A DNA stretch of 64,000 nucleotides. It comes from Lysobacter sp. MMG2 (lineage in GTDB: Bacteria; Pseudomonadota; Gammaproteobacteria; Xanthomonadales; Xanthomonadaceae). The DNA is taken from positions 496,001 to 560,000 of the forward strand of contig NZ_JAERQY020000001.1 of NCBI RefSeq assembly GCF_016735495.2. Direction: 5' to 3'. A program made the position numbers and the translations under genes. Positions 9,479-21,222 of the stretch are shown in pieces; within the stretch, counting starts at the first letter, position 1, and the number at the start of each line of letters is the position of its first letter. The notes under the pieces are model-generated. The model had not been told where the DNA came from, made no database searches, and saw nothing but the letters and a program-made list of their open reading frames with translations.

Positions 9479-9775
9479 ATGCCCTCCGCCCGGTCAATCC
9501 CGACTTTGAACAAATGGTTCGGACGCACTGACGCAGTTGCCTGCGCTGTGTTCGTGCTGCTGTTCGGCTGGACGTTCATAACGTCCAGGTCACCTGACGA
9601 AGAAGCGTGGATCGTCATCGGTTGGTCAGCGATCATGGCGCTCTGCCTTGGCATTGCCTCCATCCTTAATCTTCGGGGACGAAGAGGAGGCTTTGCGGTG
9701 CACTGGATAGCTTGGTCGCTTGTCTCGATTCCGATCGCGATGGCTATCGTCATGTCCAGCTATGAGGCGCGTTGA
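9479..9775 (+). CDS. Small hypothetical membrane protein
   Basis: I do not recognise this 98-residue product. It has three likely membrane segments, at about residues 18-36 (ACAVFVLLFGWTFI), 44-62 (WIVIGWSAIMALCLGIASIL) and 74-93 (WIAWSLVSIPIAMAIVM). A GGAGAGG ribosome site lies directly before the ATG, slightly close to it. Base composition is visibly less GC-rich than in the neighbours, and the third-position bias is weaker. That fits recent transfer or a fast-evolving orphan. The gene stands alone between the J-domain gene and the convergent sugar transferase gene. Confidence 0.5.
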   Translation: MPSARSIPTLNKWFGRTDAVACAVFVLLFGWTFITSRSPDEEAWIVIGWSAIMALCLGIASILNLRGRRGGFAVHWIAWSLVSIPIAMAIVMSSYEAR

Positions 9776-9882
9776 TGTGTCGCAATTGACTCCGCCGACC
9801 AGCAACAGTCTTTATGGTGATGCGATCCTCGTTCGAACCCGCTCCTCTCCTCAATAAGGACCGGCGCGGCGGTGCGCGTTGT

Positions 9883-11277
9883 TTACCGGGACCCGCGCTG
9901 GAACAGCACCACCTCGACCGTCTGCAACAGGATGATCAGGTCGAACACCAGGCCGTGATTCTTCACGTAGAACAGGTCGAACTTGAGCTTCTCTTCGGCA
10001 TCGCGCACCGAAGCGCCGTACGGGTAGCGCAGTTGCGCCCAGCCGGTCAGGCCCGGCTTCACGCAGTGGCGCACGGCGTAGTAGCGGATCTCGCGACTGA
10101 GCATGTCCACGAACTGCGGACGTTCCGGACGCGGGCCGACGATGCTCATCTCGCCGCGCAGGATGTTGAACAGCTGCGGCAGTTCGTCCAGCCGCGTGAG
10201 GCGGATGAACTTGCCCACGCGCGTGGTGCGATCGTCGCCGCGTTGCGCCCAGCGCGCCACGCCGTCGCCTTCGGCGTCCACGCGCATGCTGCGGAACTTG
10301 ATCAGCTCGAACGGGCGCCCGCCTTCGCCGATGCGCGTCTGCTGGTAAAGGATGGGACCGCGCGATTCGAGCCGGACCAGCAGCGCGACCACCACCATGA
10401 ACGGCCAGGCCACCAGCAGCAGCGCGGACGCGGCCAGAACGTCGAACAGCCGCTTGTTCATGCAGCGCGAGGTGGAGTGGTCGAAACCGCCTGAAAACAC
10501 CAGCCAGGACGGATCGCACAGGTTGGTGGTGACGATGCCCGCCTCGCGCTCGAAGAACGTGGACAGGTCGGTCATCGCCACGCCGCGCTGCACGCAGGTC
10601 AGCATTTCTTCCATCGGCAGGCCGCCGCGGCGCTCGTCCGGCGCGACCACCACTTCGCTGATCTGCAAGCGGTGCGCAACTTCCGACAGCCCGTCGGGCG
10701 CGACCACCTGCATCGACGTCGGCACGCACGATTCCTGCCCGTTGATCGGCACGAAACCGACCAGCGTGAAGGCGCGTCGGTCGCTGCCGCGGCGCATGCG
10801 CGTGTTGATCAGGTCCGCGTTGTGGCCGGCGCCCAGCACCAGCACGCGCCGTCTGAACAGGTCACCGCTGAACACGTGCATCACGCAGAAGCGCAGCAAT
10901 GCCATCCCGAGCAGGCCCAGTACCATCGCGATCACGATGACGCCGCGGCCGATGTACGCGGTAGGGATCAGGTAGTAAAGCACCATCAGCCCGATGCCGC
11001 CGATCGCGAACGACACCAGCAGACGCAGCGCGAATTCGAACCGGTTCAGGCGCACGTGCACCTGGTACAGCCCCAGCGCCGACATCGCGGTGGTGACGAA
11101 CATCGCCACCAGCGCCGCGCGCAGGGTGAGGTTCTCGGAAAAGATTTCGTGCCCCTCGGGGTCGTTCATGAAGCGCAGCCACGCGGCACCAATGACCGCC
11201 GCCATCAGCAGCAGCACTTCGAGCAGCCACAACAGCAGCAGCGCCCGGTTCTTCAGACTCGCCTTGCCGAACGTCAT
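9883..11277 (-). CDS. Polyprenyl-phosphate glycosyl-1-phosphate transferase (exopolysaccharide priming, GumD/WcaJ/EpsB-like)
   Basis: This 464-residue integral membrane enzyme should start a polysaccharide repeat by moving a sugar-1-phosphate from a nucleotide sugar to undecaprenyl phosphate at the inner membrane. The N-terminal half has four or five hydrophobic helices (to about residue 135), then a CoA-binding-like Rossmann segment with VLVLGAGHNADLI. The C-terminal catalytic domain begins at KRLFDVLAASALLLVAWPF and holds LIKFRSMRVD, the DELPQLFNILRGEMSIVGPRPERP core and KPGLTGWAQL. The family includes the PEP-CTERM-associated EpsB group. The start MTFGKASLKN at 11277 was preferred over an upstream in-frame start because the hydrophobic region begins soon after it. 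The likely partners are the nucleotide-sugar genes at 12.4-14.8 kb. Confidence 0.9.
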   Translation of the reverse strand: MTFGKASLKNRALLLLWLLEVLLLMAAVIGAAWLRFMNDPEGHEIFSENLTLRAALVAMFVTTAMSALGLYQVHVRLNRFEFALRLLVSFAIGGIGLMVLYYLIPTAYIGRGVIVIAMVLGLLGMALLRFCVMHVFSGDLFRRRVLVLGAGHNADLINTRMRRGSDRRAFTLVGFVPINGQESCVPTSMQVVAPDGLSEVAHRLQISEVVVAPDERRGGLPMEEMLTCVQRGVAMTDLSTFFEREAGIVTTNLCDPSWLVFSGGFDHSTSRCMNKRLFDVLAASALLLVAWPFMVVVALLVRLESRGPILYQQTRIGEGGRPFELIKFRSMRVDAEGDGVARWAQRGDDRTTRVGKFIRLTRLDELPQLFNILRGEMSIVGPRPERPQFVDMLSREIRYYAVRHCVKPGLTGWAQLRYPYGASVRDAEEKLKFDLFYVKNHGLVFDLIILLQTVEVVLFQRGSR

Positions 11278-11413
11278 GGACCGCACTCCCACGACGTGCG
11301 CACGCGGGCGCACGCACGTCTGTCAAACAACTGGTCGAAGGTTCGGAGGATCCCCGGCCCGGTGGGCCGTGCGTCGCGCGTCATGGACATGACGTTCCCC
11401 CTCTGCGACGCCA

Positions 11414-12244
11414 TCACGACAGGTACAACGCCCTCTCGCCGGCCGTCCGGCCAGCGGAGTTCCCAAGCGGGTGCGCAAGCAAACATTCGACCGCGGCCTC
11501 ACGCGGCGCCGCTACGGCCGCGGTCCATCGCTCGCCTACATCGAGCATGGCCAGGCGCACGCTGCACGCCGCAGGTTCCCGCGCGTGCCCGGCCAGTAAA
11601 AACTCCGCGCCGGCAGCGGCGTGGAAACTGCTCATCTCGCGCGCCAGGCCGATGCCTTCGGCCTTGAGCAGGGCTTCCTTGCGCACCCACAGCGCCAGCA
11701 GCGCGCGGCTGCAGGCCGGTTCGGGAAAGCCCGCCAGTGACTGCCATTCGTCCGGATGACAGACGCTGGCCGCGATGCCGGGCAATTCGGCCGCGCGGAA
11801 CGCGGCTTCGATATCCACGCCCACCGGCCCCGCCGCGCACAGCGCGAAGGCCGCCACGCCGTCGGCATGGCTGAGGCTGGTGCGCACGGGCCGGCCGCGC
11901 AGGTGCACGCCGGGCAACCACGGGGCGCCTTCGGCATCGCGCGCGATGACGACCGACGCCTCGTCCAGATCCAGCGCCCGCGCCACGAAAAGCCGGTGCA
12001 GCGCATACGTCAGCGCCAGCGCTTCACGGTCGGCCGCGAAACGGCGCTGACTCACGCGCTGGCGGTGTGGCGCGTCGAGCATCGCCCAGGCTTGGTCCAG
12101 CCAGGGGTGCCAGTCGCGCAGGTCGACGACGGCGGTCGCACAGGCGCCGGGCGCCATCGGCCCGCACGCGAACGCCTCGCGCAGCGAACACGCCGATGCT
12201 TCCTGTCGCCATGCGACCGCCACCCTCGCCCCCTGTCCGGTCAT
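11414..12244 (-). CDS. Sfp-type 4'-phosphopantetheinyl transferase
   Basis: The 276-residue product carries both signature blocks of the Sfp/Gsp class: SLSHADGVAAFAL followed by GPVGVDIE at about residues 124-148, and WVRKEALLKAEGIGL at about 187-201. The aspartate and glutamate of VDIE and the glutamate of RKEA bind magnesium in this family. Such enzymes move phosphopantetheine from CoA to the carrier-protein serines of NRPS and PKS lines. The gene lies about 3.3 kb from the start of the hybrid synthetase, which needs exactly this activity at Ser749 and Ser1766. The link is by proximity; the enzyme could also serve other carrier proteins. It is transcribed toward the sugar transferase, with 136 bases between them. 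Confidence 0.92.
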   Translation of the reverse strand: MTGQGARVAVAWRQEASACSLREAFACGPMAPGACATAVVDLRDWHPWLDQAWAMLDAPHRQRVSQRRFAADREALALTYALHRLFVARALDLDEASVVIARDAEGAPWLPGVHLRGRPVRTSLSHADGVAAFALCAAGPVGVDIEAAFRAAELPGIAASVCHPDEWQSLAGFPEPACSRALLALWVRKEALLKAEGIGLAREMSSFHAAAGAEFLLAGHAREPAACSVRLAMLDVGERWTAAVAAPREAAVECLLAHPLGNSAGRTAGERALYLS

Positions 12245-12391
12245 GCCGGTTCCGATTCGGATTCAACTGAAGACGAACGCAGCGGTGGCCTGGACGCGGA
12301 CACGGCCTGTTCCGGGCCCGCGCTGCGTTTGCTGCATCAAGGCGACCGTGGCCGCATGCGGCCGGTCGCCAGCCAACGAACGAGCGAGTGA

Positions 12392-13774
12392 ATGGACACG
12401 ACCGATTTCGGGGAAAGGCTGGTCCACCGGCCCACACGCGACACCCACCGGCGCGATGCCGACGCGGCAGCGCAAGGCGGAGGCGTCGCCGCATCGCCAC
12501 CCTCGTTGCAGACGGTGCGCGTGGGCGTGGTCGGCCTGGGGTATGTCGGATTGCCGTTGGCGGTGGCCTTCGGCCGCCAGTACGACACCGTGGGCTTCGA
12601 CATCAACGCCCAGCGCGTGGCGGAACTGCGCGACGGGCGCGACAGCACGCTGGAAGTGGAACCGGCCGACCTGGCCGAAGCCCGCCGCCTGCGATGCAGC
12701 AACGACCTGGACATGTTGCAGCGATGCAACGTCTACATCGTCACCGTGCCCACGCCCATCGACGCGGCCAAGCGCCCGGACCTGGGCCCGCTGGCGCGCG
12801 CGAGCGAGGCGCTGGGCAAGGTGCTCAAGCGCGGCGACGTCGTCGTCTACGAATCCACCGTGTACCCCGGCTGCACCGAGGAAGTCTGCGTGCCGATCCT
12901 GGAGCGCGCCTCCGGGCTGGTGTTCAACCGCGACTTCTTTGCCGGCTACAGCCCGGAGCGCATCAACCCGGGCGACCGGGAACACCGCCTCACCAGCATC
13001 CTGAAGATCACCTCCGGCTCGACACCGCAGGTGGCGGATTTCGTCGATGCGCTGTACGGCTCGATCATCGAGGCCGGGACGCACAAGGCCAGTTCGATCA
13101 AGGTCGCCGAAGCGGCGAAGGTGATCGAGAACACGCAGCGTGATCTCAACATCGCGCTGGTCAACGATCTGGCGATCCTGTTCAACAAGCTCGGCATCGA
13201 CACGCTGGAAGTGCTGCAGGCAGCGGGAACGAAGTGGAACTTCCTGCCGTTCCGGCCGGGGCTGGTCGGTGGTCATTGCATCGGCGTGGACCCCTACTAC
13301 CTCACCCACAAGGCGCAGGAAATCGGCCACCATCCGGACGTGATCCTCGCCGGCCGCCGCACCAACGACGGCATGGGCGCGTACATCGCCAGCGAGGTCG
13401 TGCGACTGATGGTGCGCAAGGGCATCAACCCGGTGCAGGCGCGCATCCTGATCCTCGGACTGGCATTCAAGGAAAACTGCCCCGACCTGCGCAACACGCG
13501 CGTGGTCGACATCGTGCATGCACTGCACGGGTACAACGCGCAGGTGGACGTGCACGATCCTTGGGTGAATGGCGGCGATGCCGCGCACGAATACGGCATC
13601 ACACCGGTTCCCACGCCCGCACAGGGCGGCTACGACGCCGTGATCGTCGCGGTCGCGCACCGCGAATTCGCCGAACTGGGCGGGAACGGCGTGCGCGCAT
13701 TCGGCAAGCCCGTGTCGGTGGTCTACGACGTCAAGTACGTGCTTCCGCGCGATGCGGTGGACGGCCGGCTGTGA
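12392..13774 (+). CDS. UDP-sugar (UDP-GalNAc/GlcNAc-type) 6-dehydrogenase, TviB/WbpO-like
   Basis: This enzyme oxidises C6 of a UDP-hexose or UDP-HexNAc to the uronic acid with two NAD, supplying an acidic sugar for surface polysaccharide. A Rossmann NAD motif ([14 protein letters not shown]) begins at about residue 46, and [10 protein letters not shown] lies at about 115. The central helix region has [15 protein letters not shown], and the active site has [15 protein letters not shown] with the catalytic cysteine. The C-terminal domain starts at [19 protein letters not shown]. At 460 residues the length is normal. About 40 disordered N-terminal residues precede the fold, so the true start could lie downstream. 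The next gene starts at or just after the stop codon, so the two form an operon. Exact substrate is not settled by sequence. Confidence 0.9.
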   Translation: MDTTDFGERLVHRPTRDTHRRDADAAAQGGGVAASPPSLQTVRVGVVGLGYVGLPLAVAFGRQYDTVGFDINAQRVAELRDGRDSTLEVEPADLAEARRLRCSNDLDMLQRCNVYIVTVPTPIDAAKRPDLGPLARASEALGKVLKRGDVVVYESTVYPGCTEEVCVPILERASGLVFNRDFFAGYSPERINPGDREHRLTSILKITSGSTPQVADFVDALYGSIIEAGTHKASSIKVAEAAKVIENTQRDLNIALVNDLAILFNKLGIDTLEVLQAAGTKWNFLPFRPGLVGGHCIGVDPYYLTHKAQEIGHHPDVILAGRRTNDGMGAYIASEVVRLMVRKGINPVQARILILGLAFKENCPDLRNTRVVDIVHALHGYNAQVDVHDPWVNGGDAAHEYGITPVPTPAQGGYDAVIVAVAHREFAELGGNGVRAFGKPVSVVYDVKYVLPRDAVDGRL

Positions 13775-13776
13775 GC

Positions 13777-14838
13777 ATGAAGGTCCTGGTCACGGGTACG
13801 GCAGGGTTCATCGGATCGCATGTCGCGCAGGCGCTACTCGCCCGCGGCGACGAGGTGATCGGCTTCGACAACCTCAACGACTATTACGACGTGCGACTCA
13901 AGCGCGCACGGCTGGCCCGCTTCGCCGATCATCCCGGCTACACGCACGTGCACGGTGATCTCGCCGATCGTGACGCGGTGGAAGCGCTGTTCCGCGACCA
14001 TCGCCCCGCGCGCGTCGTGCACCTGGCGGCGCAGGCGGGCGTGCGTTATGCCGCCGAGAATCCGCACGTATACGTGGCGAGCAACGTCACCGGGTTCCTG
14101 CATGTCATCGAAGGATGCCGGCATCACGGCGTGGAGCACCTGGTTTATGCATCGACCAGTTCGGTATACGGCGCGAACACCGCGATGCCGTTCTCCGAAC
14201 ACCAGCACACCGAACATCCGCTCACGCTCTATGCCGCGACCAAGAAAGCCAACGAGGCGATGGCGCACAGCTACGCGCATCTGTACGGATTGCCATGCAC
14301 CGGGCTGCGCTTCTTCACCGTGTATGGTCCGTGGGGCCGGCCGGACATGGCGTTGTTCCTGTTCACGCGCGCGATCCTGGCGAGCGAGCCGATTGCGGTG
14401 TTCAACCACGGTCGCCACAAGCGCAGCTTCACCTATGTCGACGACATCGTCGCCGGCGTGGTGCGCGCGCTCGATCGCGTGCCCGGTGTGGATACGCGGT
14501 GGGACGGGCATTCGCCCGATCCCGCGAGCAGTGGCGTTGCGCCCTATCGGCTGTACAACATCGGCAGCGGTGAAAGCGTCGAACTGTTGCGCTACATCGA
14601 AGTGCTCGAACAATGCCTCGGGCGCAAGGCGACGATGCGCATGCTGCCGTTGCAGGCCGGCGACGTGCCCGCGACCGAAGCCGATTGCACGGATCTCGCA
14701 CGCGACATGGGCTATGCACCCAGCGTGACGGTGGAAGAAGGCATTGCGCGATTCGTGGCGTGGTATCGCGAGTATTACGGCGATGCGCCGGAGCATGGAC
14801 GCGAGTCGAACGCCGCAGCGGAAGTGACCGCGGGTTGA
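13777..14838 (+). CDS. NAD-dependent epimerase, UDP-glucuronate 4-epimerase-like
   Basis: The 353-residue short-chain dehydrogenase/reductase has the nucleotide motif TGTAGFIGSHVA at its N-terminus, the family marker GFDNLNDYYDVRLKRARL, the catalytic Tyr-x-x-x-Lys as YAATK, and FFTVYGPWGRPDMALFLFTRAIL followed by FNHGRHKRSFTYVDDIV. The last block is typical of CapI/LspL-type UDP-glucuronate 4-epimerases. With the dehydrogenase just upstream it would make and then epimerise a uronic acid for the polysaccharide started by the sugar transferase. A GTG at 13771 overlaps the previous stop codon (GTGA). I chose the ATG at 13777 because it leads directly into the conserved MKVLVTG; the GTG would add two residues. 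Confidence 0.9.
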   Translation: MKVLVTGTAGFIGSHVAQALLARGDEVIGFDNLNDYYDVRLKRARLARFADHPGYTHVHGDLADRDAVEALFRDHRPARVVHLAAQAGVRYAAENPHVYVASNVTGFLHVIEGCRHHGVEHLVYASTSSVYGANTAMPFSEHQHTEHPLTLYAATKKANEAMAHSYAHLYGLPCTGLRFFTVYGPWGRPDMALFLFTRAILASEPIAVFNHGRHKRSFTYVDDIVAGVVRALDRVPGVDTRWDGHSPDPASSGVAPYRLYNIGSGESVELLRYIEVLEQCLGRKATMRMLPLQAGDVPATEADCTDLARDMGYAPSVTVEEGIARFVAWYREYYGDAPEHGRESNAAAEVTAG

Positions 14839-14890
14839 GCGTTGTCGGCGATATCGGCCTTCGCGTCGGTCAGGCTTGCGCTTGTCGTGC

Positions 14891-14991
14891 CGTCATTCCC
14901 GCGAAGGCGGGAATCCAACTTTCCAGACTCACGCTTTCCGGACGACACAGCGGCGTTTGCGAGTTGGATTCCCGCCGTCGCGGGAATGACG
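14891..14991. repeat. Long inverted repeat, CGTCATTCCCGC-type dispersed element, copy 1
   Basis: Two 30-base arms (14891-14920 and 14962-14991) are complementary at 29 of 30 positions, around a 41-base loop. The ends are CGTCATTCCC and its complement. A diverged copy lies at 41876-41957. The element sits after the epimerase gene and has no coding capacity. It looks like a small non-autonomous mobile repeat. Confidence 0.85.
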
Positions 14992-15017
14992 ACTCGAGAG
15001 AAAATCCCGAATCGCAG

Positions 15018-15054
15018 ACAAAACAAAAGGGCCGATGCTTTCGCATCGGCCCTT
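15018..15054 (-). terminator. Rho-independent terminator downstream of tRNA-Arg
   Basis: A perfect 12-bp stem (15027-15038 with 15043-15054) closes a TTTC loop. On the minus strand it is followed by a T-rich tract interrupted by G. It lies 11 bases beyond the tRNA 3' end. Confidence 0.85.
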
Positions 15055-15064
15055 CTGCCTTGTA

Positions 15065-15141
15065 TGGCGCGCCCGGAGAGATTCGAACTCCCGACCACCA
15101 AGTTCGTAGCCTGGTGCTCTATCCAGCTGAGCTACGGGCGC
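15065..15141 (-). tRNA. tRNA-Arg (anticodon ACG)
   Basis: On the minus strand the cloverleaf is complete: a 7-bp acceptor stem (GCGCCCG with CGGGCGC), D arm with AGCTCAGCTGGATAGAGC, anticodon loop CTACGAA giving ACG, T arm with GTTCGAATC, discriminator G and an encoded CCA. A34 is expected to become inosine and read CGU, CGC and CGA. Confidence 0.97.
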
Positions 15142-15152
15142 TGAGTTGAAAA

Positions 15153-15181
15153 ATTATGAAGGACCGTTTCCGATTCGTCAA
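15153..15181 (-). promoter_or_regulatory. Sigma-70-type promoter of tRNA-Arg
   Basis: On the minus strand TTGACG (15176-15181) and CATAAT (15153-15158) are separated by exactly 17 bases. The predicted start is a few bases upstream of the tRNA, in a locally AT-rich stretch. Confidence 0.8.
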
Positions 15182-15346
15182 ACATTTTTCGAACATTTCT
15201 GTCGATGCCGTTGAAGGCGATTCGACAGTGCACGGACCGCGCGGATCTCGTGCGACCGCTTCGGATTGCCTGCGCGACGCGGCGTACCGCTTCGTGCAGC
15301 GCCAGCATGCCGAAGCATCCTGGCCAATCCGGCCGGTCGATGGAAC

Positions 15347-15439
15347 TGGCGGAGACTGAGGGATTCGAACCCTCGATGGAGCTTTTGACCCCATACTCCC
15401 TTAGCAGGGGAGCCCCTTCGGCCTCTCGGGCAAGTCTCC
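15347..15439 (-). tRNA. tRNA-Ser (anticodon GCT)
   Basis: A class-II tRNA of 93 bases including CCA. The acceptor stem GGAGACT pairs with AGTCTCC, the anticodon loop CTGCTAA gives GCT, and the long variable arm typical of serine tRNAs is present. The T arm holds GGTTCGAATCC. It reads AGC and AGU. Confidence 0.97.
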
Positions 15440-15467
15440 GCGGAACATCAAAACGGTGCGGGCGCAA

Positions 15468-15496
15468 AGGATAACGGCTCGCCCCGCATACGGCAA
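15468..15496 (-). promoter_or_regulatory. Putative promoter of tRNA-Ser
   Basis: On the minus strand TTGCCG (15491-15496) and TATCCT (15468-15473) lie 17 bases apart. The predicted start is about 20 bases upstream of the tRNA. Confidence 0.65.
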
Positions 15497-15505
15497 ACGA
15501 TTTTC

Positions 15506-15712
15506 TCAGGCCGCGCCGTGCTTGCCCGAATCGTTGTCCGCAGGCTCCTCGCCGCGCTGGATGCGCTGATAAATTTCTTCACGGTGAACCGCAACATCTT
15601 TCGGTGCGGTAATTCCAATGCGCACCTGGTTTCCCTTGACGCCGAGCACGGTGACAGTCACCGAGTCGCCGATCATCAAGGTCTCACCGACGCGACGCGT
15701 CAGGATCAGCAT
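15506..15712 (-). CDS. csrA: Carbon storage / RNA-binding translational regulator CsrA (RsmA)
   Basis: The 68-residue protein begins [16 protein letters not shown], the conserved first strands of CsrA, and continues with [16 protein letters not shown] and HREEIYQRI. CsrA binds GGA motifs in mRNA leaders and controls translation and stability; in xanthomonads it affects virulence, motility and biofilm. The Arg in the VHREEIY segment that contacts RNA in the family is present. The C-terminal tail is slightly extended and acidic to neutral. It follows alaS on the same strand after 138 bases, an order common in this family. An AGGAG ribosome site lies 10 bases upstream and is itself a GGA site, compatible with autoregulation. 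Confidence 0.97.
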   Translation of the reverse strand: MLILTRRVGETLMIGDSVTVTVLGVKGNQVRIGITAPKDVAVHREEIYQRIQRGEEPADNDSGKHGAA

Positions 15713-15752
15713 CTAAACGTCTCCTATAAGCCGGCTTACGGGTCCGGCATAT

Positions 15753-15772
15753 GGCACTCCCCGGGGAGTGCC
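15753..15772. repeat. Perfect 20-base palindrome in the csrA leader
   Basis: GGCACTCCCC is followed directly by its complement, giving a 10-bp perfect dyad between alaS and csrA. It lies 41 bases upstream of the csrA start. It may be an operator or an RNA hairpin; there is no T tract directly after it on the minus strand. Confidence 0.7.
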
Positions 15773-15850
15773 GCAGATCACATAAAAACGTAGGCCATCT
15801 TAGCGGTGGGCCAAACAGGCCCGCAACCGCAGGTGGCTTGCGTTCACCAT

Positions 15851-18484
<2,634 letters not shown>

Positions 18485-18693
18485 GCCTGTCGCGCGAAGT
18501 CGGTGACGGGGCCGGAGTGACTCGGACCGGCCCATGCCCTCTTGATTGGGGGCGTCGACTGGAGCAGGCAACCCAGGCCGGAAAGCCCGCTAGCGTAGCA
18601 GGCCCCGCGGCGATGCGCTTGGCAAAGTGGCATCGCCGGGTTGGCGGCGCCTTGGCAGTATCCGGCCGCCCTGCGGGGGGCGGCGGGGTCATC

Positions 18694-19197
18694 TCACTCG
18701 TCGTCCGGGTCCCACCGGGTCGCGGCCCGTACGCTGGAGTGGTCGAAACCACGGCGGATCAGGAAGTCCGCCGCCTTGCGACGCTGGGCGATATCGTCCA
18801 CCGCGGCCCCGAAACGGCGGCGGACCAGATCGCGGGCGTTCTCGGTCCAGTCGCCTTCGAAGGTGTCCATGGCGCGGGCGACGGCCTCGCGATCGAGCCC
18901 GTGCGTGGACAACTCGGCACGGATACGCAGCGGCCCGTAGCCACTGGCGGCGCGGTTCCGGACGACTCCCTGGGCGAAACGCTCGTCGTCCTGCCAGCCC
19001 TCGCCCGCCAGCCGATCCACCGCGGCCTTGACCTCGCCGGCATCCAGGCCACGCGAGGTCAGCTTCCGGTTCAGCTCCTTGCGGGAGTGCTCGCGCCGGG
19101 TCAGCAGGCCCAGGGCACGTTGCACGGGGGTCTGCTCCCGTCCCTTGCGACGGGGCCGGCTCTCGCCGGGCCCGCTGTCGCTCGGATCGTCATGCAT
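18694..19197 (-). CDS. recX: Recombination regulatory protein RecX
   Basis: RecX binds the RecA filament and limits its extension and ATPase. The 167-residue product has the repeated three-helix units of the family: [21 protein letters not shown] near the N-terminus, [42 protein letters not shown] in the middle, and [24 protein letters not shown] at the end. Length is typical. It follows recA after 40 bases on the same strand, so it is probably co-transcribed and induced with recA. The N-terminal 25 residues are polar and not conserved in the family. Confidence 0.95.
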   Translation of the reverse strand: MHDDPSDSGPGESRPRRKGREQTPVQRALGLLTRREHSRKELNRKLTSRGLDAGEVKAAVDRLAGEGWQDDERFAQGVVRNRAASGYGPLRIRAELSTHGLDREAVARAMDTFEGDWTENARDLVRRRFGAAVDDIAQRRKAADFLIRRGFDHSSVRAATRWDPDDE

Positions 19198-19237
19198 GGC
19201 GTGATGTCGCCTTCATTGGATCCAGCCCCGTACCGGT

Positions 19238-20275
<1,038 letters not shown>

Positions 20276-20490
20276 CGTGGTGGTTCCTTCAGTGTCAGTG
20301 GCGGAAGTCGTTGCTTGGGTCGCAATCTAGCGGGCGCGTATCGCACGGGTTGAGACGCGAACGCGGTCGTCGTCAGATTGCATGGGCGATGGCTCGCCGG
20401 GCATGAGGGGTGTCCGGGACAGGGGGTGGGAAAACCCCGCACCCTGCCCCGGAACGCCACTGACGCCGGTCCGGCCATTCGCCGGGAAGT

Positions 20491-21147
20491 TCATCGGTTC
20501 GGCCTCACCAGGCCGCAGTACAGGCCTTCGATGGCGAAGTCCTGGCCCGGCTCGACCTCGATCGGTGCGTAGTCGGGATTACGGGGAAGCAGGCGAATGC
20601 GGTCCTTGCCGATCTTGAGGAGCTTGACGGTGATCTCCTCGTCGATGCGCGCGACCACGATCTGGCCCGAGCGCGCGTCGTTCGTGCGGTGCACGCCGAT
20701 GAGATCGCCGTTGAAGATGCCTTCGTCGCGCATGGAGTCGCCCTTCACCTTGAGCAGGTAATCGGGGATGGGCGAGAAGAAGACGCGGTCGAGGAGGACG
20801 AAGTTGTCCGAGCCGATGTCGGCGCCAATCGGACGACCGGCGGCGACCTGACCCAGCACCGGCAGGCGCAGCGCATCGTTGGCGGCCTCTTCGGCTTCGA
20901 CGTGCTTCACCGGGAGTTCGCGGGCGGACAGGTCCGGCACGGCGCACAGACGGATCGCGCGCGCCCGGCCCGGCATGCGCTGGATGGCGCCGGCCTGCTC
21001 CAGTGCTTCCAGGTGGTACTGCGCGGCGCGGACGCTGCTGAACCCCATCGCGCGGGCGATCTCCGTCTGCGACGGGGGAACGCCCTCGACCTCGATGCGC
21101 TCGGCGATGAGGGCGAGGATGGCGCGCTGGGTGTCGGTGATGTCCAT
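20491..21147 (-). CDS. lexA: SOS transcriptional repressor LexA
   Basis: The 218-residue repressor has an N-terminal winged helix (PPSQTEIARAMGFSSVRAAQYHLEALEQAGAI) and a C-terminal S24 self-cleaving domain. The scissile Ala-Gly lies at about residues 103-104 in GQVAAGRPI, the catalytic Ser at about 138 in GDSM, and the Lys at about 175 in ITVKLL. RecA filaments stimulate the cleavage. I chose the ATG at 21147; a TTG three codons upstream is also in frame. A LexA box begins at the start codon itself, so the gene must repress itself. It is first in the lexA-recA-recX-alaS-csrA line. Confidence 0.97.
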   Translation of the reverse strand: MDITDTQRAILALIAERIEVEGVPPSQTEIARAMGFSSVRAAQYHLEALEQAGAIQRMPGRARAIRLCAVPDLSARELPVKHVEAEEAANDALRLPVLGQVAAGRPIGADIGSDNFVLLDRVFFSPIPDYLLKVKGDSMRDEGIFNGDLIGVHRTNDARSGQIVVARIDEEITVKLLKIGKDRIRLLPRNPDYAPIEVEPGQDFAIEGLYCGLVRPNR

Positions 21148-21165
21148 TAGTAGCAATACTACTAA
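21147..21165 (-). promoter_or_regulatory. LexA operator (SOS box) at the lexA start
   Basis: TTAGTAGCAATACTACTAA is a nearly perfect palindrome and fits the TTAG-N6-TACTA motif known for xanthomonad LexA. It overlaps the first base of the lexA start codon and extends upstream, so bound LexA would block early transcription or initiation. Confidence 0.9.
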
Positions 21166-21222
21166 CAGACTTTCCGGGGCGTCAACGCCGCTCGTCGGCC
21201 CCGGGTGGACTCGGCCGGTGGA

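Noticed and set aside
9250-9531. 93-codon plus-strand frame before the small membrane protein
   Set aside because: Overlaps the better-supported frame at 9479-9775 and has no ribosome site or motif.
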